Assembly: GCA_028291265.1 (NCBI GenBank)
Contig: JAQGIK010000197.1
Coordinates: forward strand, 1 to 45,450
Source of the DNA: Caulobacter sp.
GTDB taxonomy: Bacteria; Pseudomonadota; Alphaproteobacteria; Caulobacterales; Caulobacteraceae
Reading direction: 5' to 3'
Length of the DNA stretch: 45,450 nucleotides
This document shows, one piece after another, positions 39,336 to 45,450 of the stretch. Under the pieces are notes generated by a model that saw only the letters and a program-made list of their open reading frames with translations, was not told the DNA's origin and did not search any database. Position numbers and translations under genes: made by a program. How positions within the stretch are numbered: position 1 is the first letter of the stretch; every line of letters begins with the position of its first letter.

Positions 39336-39443
39336 ACGCAGTCTCCCAGCCAATAATCCGTTGTGCGGCGCGGTGTTCGCGTCGTGCGCGAAACCCCTCG
39401 CCCGCCGCGATTATGAAGACTGTCGGCTAGTCGTCAAAACAAA

Positions 39444-39469
39444 CGCGCCCCGGGTTGCCCCGGGGCGCG
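39444..39469 (-). terminator. intrinsic terminator of lon
   Basis: CGCGCCCCGGG (39444-39454) pairs perfectly with 39459-39469 around a TTGC loop. On the minus strand it is followed by TTTGTTTTG. It lies 35 bases past the lon stop codon and separates lon from the HU gene. Confidence 0.92.
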
Positions 39470-39503
39470 CACATTATCGACGTTCACATGCCGATGTTTA
39501 CCC

Positions 39504-41903
39504 TTAATGGGTAATCACGGCGTCCGCGTCGGCTTCGTCCACCTTCGCAGGCGCAACAACCGGCTCGTCGTCTTCCGACCACTCGATGGCCACCGGGGCG
39601 CTGGTAAGGGCCCGGGCGATGGCTTGATCCACCGTCGAGATCGGGACGATTTCGAGGGCGTCCTTCACCGTCTGCGGCACGTCGGCCAGGTCCTTCTCGT
39701 TCTCCTGCGGGATGAGGACGGTCTTGATCCCCGAGCGCAGGGCGGCCAGCAGCTTTTCCTTCAGGCCGCCGATCGGCAGGACGCGGCCGCGCAGGGTCAC
39801 CTCCCCGGTCATGGCGATATCCTTGCGGATCGGAATGCCCGTCAGCACCGAGATGATGGCGATGGCCATGGCCACGCCGGCCGACGGCCCGTCCTTGGGC
39901 GTGGCGCCTTCCGGAACGTGGACGTGGACGTCGGTCTTCTCGAAGGCCGGCGGCTTGATGCCGAACTTGGTCGAGCGGGACCGCACGTAGGAGTTCGCCG
40001 CGGCGATGGACTCCTTCATGACGTCCTTGAGGTTACCGGTGATCGACATGCGGCCCTTGCCGGGCATCTTGACCGCCTCGATGGTCAGGATCTCGCCGCC
40101 GAACTCGGTCCAGGCCAGACCGGTGACGATACCGACCTGATCCTCCTCGTCCGTCTCGCCGTAGCGATACTTCTGGACGCCCGCGTACTTGGCCAGGCGT
40201 TCGTCGTCGATGGTGATCGACTTGAGGTCCTCGCGGGCCAGATCGCGCACCGTCTTGCGGGCCAGGTTGCCCAGTTCCCGCTCCAGCGACCGCACGCCGG
40301 CTTCCCGGGTGTAGTAACGGATCAGGTCCTGGATGGCCTTGTCCGGCACGACGAAGTCTTCAGGCGTCAGGCCGTGGTCCTTGGTCAGCTTGGGCAGTAC
40401 GTGCCGCTTGGCGATCTCGATCTTCTCGGCTTCGGTGTAGCCGGGGATGCGGATGATCTCCATGCGGTCCAGCAGGGGCTGGGGCATGTTCAGGCTGTTG
40501 GCCGTGGTGACGAACATCGTCTGCGACAGGTCGTAGTCGACCTCCAGGTAGTGGTCGGCGAAGGTCGAGTTCTGCGCCGGGTCCAGCACCTCGAGCAGGG
40601 CCGAGGACGGGTCGCCCCGGTAGTCGCTGCCCATCTTGTCGATCTCGTCGAACAGGAAGAAGGGATCGACCGCCTTGGCCTTCTTCATCGACTGGATGAT
40701 CTTGCCGGGCATCGAGCCGATGTAGGTCCGGCGGTGACCGCGGATCTCGGCCTCGTCCCGCACGCCGCCGAGCGACAGGCGAATGAACTCACGCCCGGTC
40801 GCCTTGGCGATCGAACGGCCAAGCGAGGTCTTGCCGACGCCGGGAGGACCGACGAGGCAGAGGATCGGGCCCTTCAGGGAGTTGGTCCGGGCCTGCACGG
40901 CCAGGTACTCCAGGATCCGCTCCTTCACCTTGTCGAGGCCGTAGTGGTCCTCTTCAAGGATGGCCTCGGCCCGGACGATATCGATCTTCTTCGGCTTGGC
41001 CTTGCCCCAGGGCAGGGACAGCAGCCAGTCGAGGTAGTTGCGCACCACCGTGCTCTCGGCCGACATCGGGCTCATGTTGCGCAGCTTCTTCAGCTCGCCG
41101 TCGGCCTTGGTTCGCGCCTCTTTCGAGAACTTGGTCTTCTTGATGCGTTTTTCGAGCTCGATGAGTTCGTCGCGGCCGTCGTCCTGGTCGCCCAGCTCGC
41201 GCTGGATCGCCTTCATCTGCTCGTTGAGATAGTACTCGCGCTGGGTCTTCTCCATCTGCCGCTTGACGCGGCTGCGGATCTTCTTCTCGACCTGCAGGAC
41301 GGAAATCTCGCCTTCCATCAGCGAGAACACCTTCTCCAGCCGCTTCACGACATTGAACAGCTCAAGCAGCTGCTGCTTGTCGCCGATCTTGACCGAGAGG
41401 TGGGCGGCGATGCTGTCGGCCAGCTTGCCGGGCTCGGTGATGTGCGGGATCGACGCCAGGGCTTCCGGCGGGATCTTCTTGTTGAGCTTGACGTAGGCCT
41501 CGAACTGCTCGGCCACGGCGCGGCTGAGGGCTTCGGCCTCATGCTCCTCGCCGTCGTCCTCGTCGAGGATGGCGGCCTCGGCCTCATAGAAGTCCTCGGA
41601 GCCGACGAAGCGGGTGACGGCCGCGCGCTGTTTGCCCTCGACCAGCACCTTGACGGTGCCGTCGGGCAGTTTCAGCAGCTGCAGCACGGTGGCCACGACG
41701 CCGACGTCATAGATGGCGTCCGGGGCCGGATCGTCATCGGCGCTGTTCTTCTGGGTGGCCAGCAGGATCTGCTTGTCGCCGCGCATCACCTCTTCGAGGG
41801 CGCGGACGGATTTCTCGCGGCCGACGAACAGCGGCACGACCATGTGGGGGAATACGACGATGTCCCGAAGCGGCAACACCGGAAGCGTACGAAGTTCTGA
41901 CAT
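39504..41903 (-). CDS. lon: ATP-dependent protease Lon
   Basis: The 799-residue, full-length LonA protease degrades misfolded and regulatory proteins in the cytoplasm as a hexamer. The N-terminal substrate-binding domain opens with [23 protein letters not shown]. The AAA+ domain has Walker [10 protein letters not shown] at about 351-359 and Walker B-type [11 protein letters not shown]. The protease domain has the catalytic serine Ser674 in DGPSAG and the lysine in the KEK motif at 715-717. In Caulobacter-type bacteria Lon controls cell-cycle and stress regulators, and comparable roles are likely here. The ATG at 41903 is preceded by a GGAGACAGG ribosome-binding site. HU follows downstream. 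I see no convincing heat-shock (sigma-32) promoter in the 230-base upstream gap. Confidence 0.98.
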   Translation of the reverse strand: MSELRTLPVLPLRDIVVFPHMVVPLFVGREKSVRALEEVMRGDKQILLATQKNSADDDPAPDAIYDVGVVATVLQLLKLPDGTVKVLVEGKQRAAVTRFVGSEDFYEAEAAILDEDDGEEHEAEALSRAVAEQFEAYVKLNKKIPPEALASIPHITEPGKLADSIAAHLSVKIGDKQQLLELFNVVKRLEKVFSLMEGEISVLQVEKKIRSRVKRQMEKTQREYYLNEQMKAIQRELGDQDDGRDELIELEKRIKKTKFSKEARTKADGELKKLRNMSPMSAESTVVRNYLDWLLSLPWGKAKPKKIDIVRAEAILEEDHYGLDKVKERILEYLAVQARTNSLKGPILCLVGPPGVGKTSLGRSIAKATGREFIRLSLGGVRDEAEIRGHRRTYIGSMPGKIIQSMKKAKAVDPFFLFDEIDKMGSDYRGDPSSALLEVLDPAQNSTFADHYLEVDYDLSQTMFVTTANSLNMPQPLLDRMEIIRIPGYTEAEKIEIAKRHVLPKLTKDHGLTPEDFVVPDKAIQDLIRYYTREAGVRSLERELGNLARKTVRDLAREDLKSITIDDERLAKYAGVQKYRYGETDEEDQVGIVTGLAWTEFGGEILTIEAVKMPGKGRMSITGNLKDVMKESIAAANSYVRSRSTKFGIKPPAFEKTDVHVHVPEGATPKDGPSAGVAMAIAIISVLTGIPIRKDIAMTGEVTLRGRVLPIGGLKEKLLAALRSGIKTVLIPQENEKDLADVPQTVKDALEIVPISTVDQAIARALTSAPVAIEWSEDDEPVVAPAKVDEADADAVITH

Positions 41904-42135
41904 TTACCTGTCTCCTGCCCGCGCCCCGATAATCGGCGGCGCGGCGTACACGTTCCGTTACGAACGGGTACGATTACGCAGATAGTTGGGCGCTTCGCAG
42001 GCGCATTCAAGCGGACCCGCTGTCACAGGCGGGGATAAGCACCGAAAGAATCAGCAAAAATCGCCTGATCCGCGACTTCGGCGCCGATTGACAGCCCGTC
42101 TGCGGACGGTAGCTTCCGCTTCGGGGGATCGGGGA

Positions 42136-42816
42136 TTGAATCGACATCGAAGCCTTGCGGCCGGGGCGGCGCCCTGGACCCATGCTGCGCTGGCCGGCGG
42201 ACTGACCGCCGGGCTGCTGTCGCTCGCCGCCCTGCCTTCGGGGATCGCCGCATGGCCGGTCATCGCCCTCACCGCCCTGTGGGCCGCCGGCGAGGCCGCC
42301 GCGGCCGGCCTGCGCGGTCCTGAAACCGCTGCGAACGGCGCCGCCGGCCGGATGGCGCACCGCCTGGCCGGTTTGACGGGGCTGATCCTGCTGGCCCTGG
42401 TCGCCGTCCCTCTCAGCCAGGCCACGGGCGCCCCGTCGCTCGCGCCCGGCTGGCTGGCCGCCGGCCTGATGCTGGCCGGGGCCACCTTTCGCATCGCCGC
42501 CATCCTGGCCCTCGGCGGCCGCTTCAACAGCGACAACGCCATCGCCGACGGCGCCGGGCTGCAGGAGGCCGGCCCCTACCGCCTGCTGGCCCATCCTTCC
42601 GAGCTCGGCCTGCTGCTGCTGGCCATCGGCGCCCTGGCCTTCGTCGGCCACGGCCTCGACTGGCTGTGGCTGATCCCGCTCTACGGCCTGCAGGCCGTCC
42701 GCATTCGCCTCGAAGAGCAGTCCCTGCTCGGCCATTTCGGCGAGGCCTATCGCCAGTACCGGCGCCGCCGGTACGACCCTTTACCCAGTAACCTGTTCAA
42801 GACGCGGGGAGCGTAA
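42136..42816 (+). CDS. isoprenylcysteine methyltransferase-like membrane protein
   Basis: The 226-residue product starts at the TTG at 42136 behind GGGGATCGGGGA. The open frame continues upstream to 41986, but that part is basic and unlike the family. Four or five hydrophobic helices are followed by the signature half of the ICMT/phospholipid methyltransferase fold: GAGLQEAGPYRLLAHPSELGLLLLAIGALAFVG at about 138-170 and RLEEQSLLGHFGEAYRQYRRRRYDPLP at about 191-217. These contact SAM and the lipid substrate in relatives. The first half is alanine-rich and less conserved. The substrate is unknown. The next gene begins 6 bases later, so the two are coupled. Confidence 0.8.
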   Translation: MNRHRSLAAGAAPWTHAALAGGLTAGLLSLAALPSGIAAWPVIALTALWAAGEAAAAGLRGPETAANGAAGRMAHRLAGLTGLILLALVAVPLSQATGAPSLAPGWLAAGLMLAGATFRIAAILALGGRFNSDNAIADGAGLQEAGPYRLLAHPSELGLLLLAIGALAFVGHGLDWLWLIPLYGLQAVRIRLEEQSLLGHFGEAYRQYRRRRYDPLPSNLFKTRGA

Positions 42817-42822
42817 ACACCC

Positions 42823-43446
42823 ATGATCATCTTCGGCACGCGCGGCGTGACCCTGTCCGGCAAGCCGGCGCCCTTCTACTGCCCGCAGTGCGACGGCGAC
42901 CGGCAGTACAAGCGCAAGACCATCCGCCGGTTCTTCACCCTCTACTTCATCCCGCTGATCCCGCTGGACAAGCTGGAGGAGTACATCCAGTGCCAGACCT
43001 GCCGGTCCAACTTCCGCACCGAGGTCATCCACTATGATCCGCGGGCCGAGCGCGAGGCGGCCCGCGAGGAGTCGCGCCGCGACTTCCGCACCATCCTGGT
43101 CCACTTCGCCGCCCTCTCGGGCCGTCGCGACGTGGCCTTCCTGCAGACGATCTGTGACCTCTACAGCCAGTTCGACGGCGGCGAGATCAACACCGCCATG
43201 GTCTCCCAGGACCTGGAATTGACCCGCAAGGATCTGGCGCTGGAAACCGGTCGCATCCGTCAGCAACTGAGCGACCAGGGCCGGGAATCCATTATCCGCG
43301 CCGCCTACACGGCCGCTACGGCCGACGGCGAGATCACGGAGGCCAAGGAAGCCGAGCTGACGGCCTTGGCCCAGGGCCTGGGGATGACCGAGGCCCACTA
43401 TCGCGGCGTGACGGCCGGGCTGACGCCGGGGCTGCTGCCGGCCTAG
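42823..43446 (+). CDS. zinc-ribbon protein with TerB-like C-terminal domain
   Basis: The 207-residue protein starts at the ATG at 42823. The N-terminus MIIFGTRGVTLSGKPAPFYCPQCDGDRQYKRK holds a zinc-ribbon half (CPQC), completed by CQTCRSNF at about residues 58-65. A short amphipathic segment, RRFFTLYFIPLIPLDKLEEYI, lies between. The C-terminal 110 residues are helical and end with a TerB-like unit, RAAYTAATADGEITEAKEAELTALAQGLGMTEAHY, typical of tellurite-resistance-associated TerB domains, where the Asp/Glu loop may bind metal. The function is unknown. It is translationally coupled to the upstream methyltransferase-like gene. Confidence 0.85.
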   Translation: MIIFGTRGVTLSGKPAPFYCPQCDGDRQYKRKTIRRFFTLYFIPLIPLDKLEEYIQCQTCRSNFRTEVIHYDPRAEREAAREESRRDFRTILVHFAALSGRRDVAFLQTICDLYSQFDGGEINTAMVSQDLELTRKDLALETGRIRQQLSDQGRESIIRAAYTAATADGEITEAKEAELTALAQGLGMTEAHYRGVTAGLTPGLLPA

Positions 43447-43450
43447 GGGA

Positions 43451-43678
43451 TCAGGATTCCTGGTCGGCCCGGGCGCGTTCCGTGGCCGGCCAGACCTGCT
43501 CGATCACCGCCCAGGCGATGGAGCCGGCCAGGGCGACGAAGGCCCCGGCCCACTGGAGCGCGTTCATGCCGTCGGCGGCCTTGGAGCCGATGACCCAGGC
43601 GACGAGGAAGACCGTGGCGGCCGACAGCCAGCGGGCGGAGAAGGCGGCGCGGATCAGCTGGTTCATCGGGACGCTCAC
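43451..43678 (-). CDS. small two-helix membrane protein, function unknown
   Basis: The product is 75 residues from the GTG at 43678 or 71 from the ATG at 43666. Two hydrophobic segments, WLSAATVFLVAWVIGSKAAD and ALQWAGAFVALAGSIAWAVIEQVW, are linked by a short loop, and the tail is polar (PATERARADQES). I recognise no family. It converges on the TerB-like gene, the two stop codons only 4 bases apart. Codon usage and membrane pattern support it as a real gene despite its size. Confidence 0.6.
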   Translation of the reverse strand: MSVPMNQLIRAAFSARWLSAATVFLVAWVIGSKAADGMNALQWAGAFVALAGSIAWAVIEQVWPATERARADQES

Positions 43679-43770
43679 TGAGGCGATGGCAAGGCGCCCC
43701 GAATAGTGGAGCGCCGAGTCCCTGTCTCTGCGACACGGCCCCGCACCCGCCGCTTGACAGCCCGTCCTTT

Positions 43771-43790
43771 ATATTGCCATTTGGCTATAT
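43771..43790. promoter_or_regulatory. ArsR-type operator upstream of the ArsR-SRPBCC pair
   Basis: ATATTGCCA-TT-TGGCTATAT is an inverted repeat with one mismatch per arm, 20 bases before the ArsR start. A TTGACA lies upstream at 43754-43759. Dyads of the form ATxGCCA-TT-TGGCxAT are typical for autorepressing ArsR proteins that neighbour SRPBCC genes. Confidence 0.65.
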
Positions 43791-43809
43791 TGATGTGAAG
43801 CGATACGCC

Positions 43810-44157
43810 ATGCCCGCCGCCGACGACACCCTGGACCTTGTGTTCGGCGCCCTCGCCGATCCGACCCGCCGCGCCATCCTGGCCCGCATCGCCGGCCGCG
43901 AGGCGACGGTGAACCAACTGGTCGATGGCTTCGACCTGGCGCAGCCGACCATCTCCAAACACCTCAAGGTGCTGGAGCGGGCCGGCCTCATCAGCCGCGG
44001 CCGCGAGGCCCAGTTCCGGCCGGTGCGGCTCGACGCCAAGGCCCTGGCCGGCGTCGACGCCTGGCTCGGCGACTACCGCCGCTTCTGGGAAGAGAGCTTC
44101 GAGCGCCTCGACGATTATGTGAAACAACTCAAGGACATGGACTTAACAGATGAGTGA
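43810..44157 (+). CDS. ArsR family transcriptional regulator
   Basis: The 115-residue protein starts at the ATG at 43810 (MPAADDTLDLVFGALADPTRRAILARIAG), the standard start of this ArsR branch. The winged helix-turn-helix runs through VNQLVDGFDLAQPTISKHLKVLERAGLISRGREAQFRPVRLD at about 37-78. No metal-binding cysteines are present, so it is not an arsenic sensor. Regulators of this kind typically repress themselves and the overlapping SRPBCC gene, here overlapping by 8 bases. The dyad at 43771-43790 is its likely operator. The last helices (WLGDYRRFWEESFERLDDYVKQL) form the dimer interface. Confidence 0.94.
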   Translation: MPAADDTLDLVFGALADPTRRAILARIAGREATVNQLVDGFDLAQPTISKHLKVLERAGLISRGREAQFRPVRLDAKALAGVDAWLGDYRRFWEESFERLDDYVKQLKDMDLTDE

Positions 44158-44620
44158 CGACACGAACCCCGAAAGCCGCACCCTGACCATCGTCCGGGTG
44201 TTCGACGCCCCGGCCCGACTGCTGTTCAAGGCCCACGCCGAGCGCGAGCACATCATGCAGTGGTTCGGTCCGGTCGGCTGGCCGGTGACCTTCTGCGAGA
44301 TGGACTTCCGGGTCGGCGGCCAGTGGCGGATGGCGATGACCGGCTCGACCGGCGTCCAGAACCCGCCCTTCGGCGGGACCTATCTGGAGATCGAGCCCGA
44401 CCGGCTGATCAAGTGGGACAACGGCTTCGAGATCCCCGGCGCCGAGCGGATGGTGACGACCATCACCTTCGACGAGCTGGACGGCAAAACCACCCTCACC
44501 TCCAAGACGGTGTTCGGCTCCCAGCGGATGTACGCCGAGCATGTCGGCGCCGGCTTCGAGCAGGGGACCAACTCCGGCCTCGACCAGCTGGAGCGCCATG
44601 TCGCCCGGATGGCGGCCTGA
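44150..44620 (+). CDS. SRPBCC (AHSA1-like) domain protein
   Basis: This 156-residue protein consists of a single AHSA1-type SRPBCC domain. It starts with LTIVRVFDAPARLLFKAHAEREHIMQWFGPVGWPVTFCEMDFRVGGQWRMAM at about 12-63, the family signature, and continues with GGTYLEIEPDRLIKWDN and a long C-terminal helix HVGAGFEQGTNSGLDQLERHVARM. It binds small hydrophobic ligands; related genes beside ArsR regulators are thought to respond to or act on toxic organics. Its start overlaps the end of the ArsR gene by 8 bases, giving translational coupling. Confidence 0.93.
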   Translation: MSDDTNPESRTLTIVRVFDAPARLLFKAHAEREHIMQWFGPVGWPVTFCEMDFRVGGQWRMAMTGSTGVQNPPFGGTYLEIEPDRLIKWDNGFEIPGAERMVTTITFDELDGKTTLTSKTVFGSQRMYAEHVGAGFEQGTNSGLDQLERHVARMAA

Positions 44621-44623
44621 CCC

Positions 44624-45061
44624 CTACTCCACCGAACAGGCCCCCGGCCCCTCGGGGTCGGGCGGCGCGGTGGCGCAGACCGCGCCCGTCACCTCCATCA
44701 CCGCCCCCTGCAGCTGGTCGGTCCAGCGCCAGACCTGCTCCAGGGTCGGATTGAAACTCCCCGGCGGCCGCAGCCACTTCGGTTCATAACGCTTCAGGCA
44801 CGGCTTGCCGCCGATCCGCCCGGACCCGCAGGCCCGGGCCCGCAGCGCCTCCAGCGCCAGCGAGGTCCTATAGAGGCGCGCGTACTGGGCGGCCGCGTCC
44901 TCACCTTCGTCGACACCCTCCTCCATCACCGCGTCGGCAGCCCCCACCAGCGCCGACAGCCGCCCCAGCGCGATCTGCCGCTCGAACGGATCGGCAGGCT
45001 CGGCGGCCACGGCGCCGCCGGCGCCGAGCAGCAGGGCAAGGACGAGAGCAGGCCGGATCAT
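44624..45061 (-). CDS. exported protein of unknown function
   Basis: The 145-residue product has a signal peptide (MIRPALVLALLLGAGGAVAAEP). The mature part is helical (FERQIALGRLSALVGAADAVMEEG, AQYARLYRTSLALEALRA) and has four cysteines, in RACGSG, KPCLKRY, AVCATA and ACSVE, probably two disulfides. I recognise no family. It converges on the SRPBCC gene with 3 bases between the stop codons, so no terminator is visible. The start ATG at 45061 opens the signal peptide directly. Confidence 0.75.
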   Translation of the reverse strand: MIRPALVLALLLGAGGAVAAEPADPFERQIALGRLSALVGAADAVMEEGVDEGEDAAAQYARLYRTSLALEALRARACGSGRIGGKPCLKRYEPKWLRPPGSFNPTLEQVWRWTDQLQGAVMEVTGAVCATAPPDPEGPGACSVE

Positions 45062-45209
45062 CAGGACCTCGCGGGATAAGGCGCTTCAGCCCATCACCTG
45101 CTTCAGCGCCGCAATTAAGGCCGCGGCATTGCCGGGCGGGATCAGGGCCGCCAGGGCGCCCAGCAGCCGGCGCGGACTTGTCCTCGGCCACGGCCCGCCC
45201 GCTACCGCC

Positions 45210-45450
45210 TCACAGCGCCCGCTTCTGCAGCGCCAGGCCGATGCCGAAGGCGACCAGCAGCGCCCCGGTCACGCCGTCCAGCCAGCGGACCACCGCCGTC
45301 TTCCTGAGCCAACGCCCGAGCGGCCGGGTGGCGGCGATCAGCGCCCCGAACCAGACCACGGTCTGCAGCCCGTGCACCCCGGCCAGCAGCAGGCTCCAGC
45401 CCAGCGTGTCGGCCCCGGACGGAATGAACTGCGGCAGGAAGCTGACATAG
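45210..45450 (-). CDS. LysE/RhtB family amino acid exporter (5' part outside window)
   Basis: Only the C-terminal 79 residues lie in the window, ending at the TGA at 45210-45212. They begin YVSFLPQFIPSGAD, the hallmark central motif of LysE/RhtB exporters. Two membrane segments follow (LGWSLLLAGVHGLQTVVWFGALIAA and a final VTGALLVAFGIGLALQKRAL). The family exports amino acids such as homoserine, threonine or lysine across the inner membrane. The substrate cannot be told from this part. The gene is complete at its 3' end and is followed by a 148-base gap before the exported protein gene. Confidence 0.93.
   Translation of the reverse strand, partial: YVSFLPQFIPSGADTLGWSLLLAGVHGLQTVVWFGALIAATRPLGRWLRKTAVVRWLDGVTGALLVAFGIGLALQKRAL

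Noticed and set aside
39507..41900. 797-codon open frame antisense to lon
   Set aside because: It exactly mirrors lon and is composed of residues expected from the complementary strand of GC3-rich codons (many L, D, G, V, H). No motif or start signal; artefact of high GC.
41986..42135. Upstream extension of the ICMT-like gene
   Set aside because: The extra 50 residues are basic and unlike the family; a ribosome-binding site precedes the TTG at 42136.
41904..42135. Heat-shock (sigma-32) promoter in front of lon
   Set aside because: I found no CTTGAA / CCCCAT-type pair at proper spacing; only an imperfect dyad around CGTTC...GAACG is visible, too weak to call.

Overview
The window is a gene-dense stretch of chromosome from a high-GC alphaproteobacterium, most likely of the Caulobacteraceae (Caulobacter/Phenylobacterium/Brevundimonas type). 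I infer this from the strong GC3 bias, the gene families (DUF1289, DUF808, DUF1036, patatin, a two-domain cold-shock protein with a glycine-rich linker, an ECF42 sigma factor) and the lack of any phage or plasmid backbone. It holds about 38 protein genes, two of them cut by the window ends, and one tRNA-Val. No gene-free stretch exceeds 300 bases. Products are inferred by reading motifs; no database search was possible.

Left part (1-16.9 kb): mostly metabolic and housekeeping genes. It has the 3' part of an M24 aminopeptidase, an M49-like zinc peptidase, a nitroreductase, a small membrane protein, and a two-gene acyl-CoA dehydrogenase operon that looks like a heteromeric enzyme. Then come two small exported proteins, a hotdog thioesterase overlapping a DUF1289 gene, a retropepsin-like protease, a PLP decarboxylase with dusA, a zinc-ribbon protein, a DUF808 membrane protein, a DUF4336 protein and a patatin. 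The section ends with a hemerythrin-SnoaL-TetR operon whose promoter carries two overlapping dyads.

Centre (17.1-27.7 kb): one 10.5 kb gene encodes a giant secreted protein of about 3,500 residues. It has an N-terminal cadherin-like module, five FG-GAP/VCBS repeats, about 14 divergent copies of a 140-165 residue module, five more FG-GAP repeats, five RTX calcium-binding blocks and a type I secretion C-terminus. No type I transporter genes lie nearby. A composite inverted repeat follows the gene.

Right part (27.9-45.4 kb): two tandem paralogous winged-helix-like proteins of unknown function come first. Next is an ECF42-type stress module: a DGPF/YciI protein and sigma factor, then VOC and SRPBCC proteins. 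Three promoter copies share TGTCGG-N17-CGTCCT, and one of them is an orphan. Further on are a double cold-shock-domain protein with a hairpin-rich leader, a GNAT acetyltransferase, a TauE/SafE-DUF1295-cyclopropane synthase-like operon behind tRNA-Val, a DUF1036 protein, HU, and lon with a clear terminator. The window closes with a methyltransferase-like membrane protein plus a TerB-like zinc-ribbon protein, an ArsR-SRPBCC pair with an evident operator, and the 3' end of a LysE exporter.

The features most worth a second look are the ECF42 promoter set with its duplicated orphan leader, the giant protein's symmetrical architecture, the hemerythrin promoter dyads, the TauE gene whose only well-placed start is ATC, and the tandem winged-helix paralogues.
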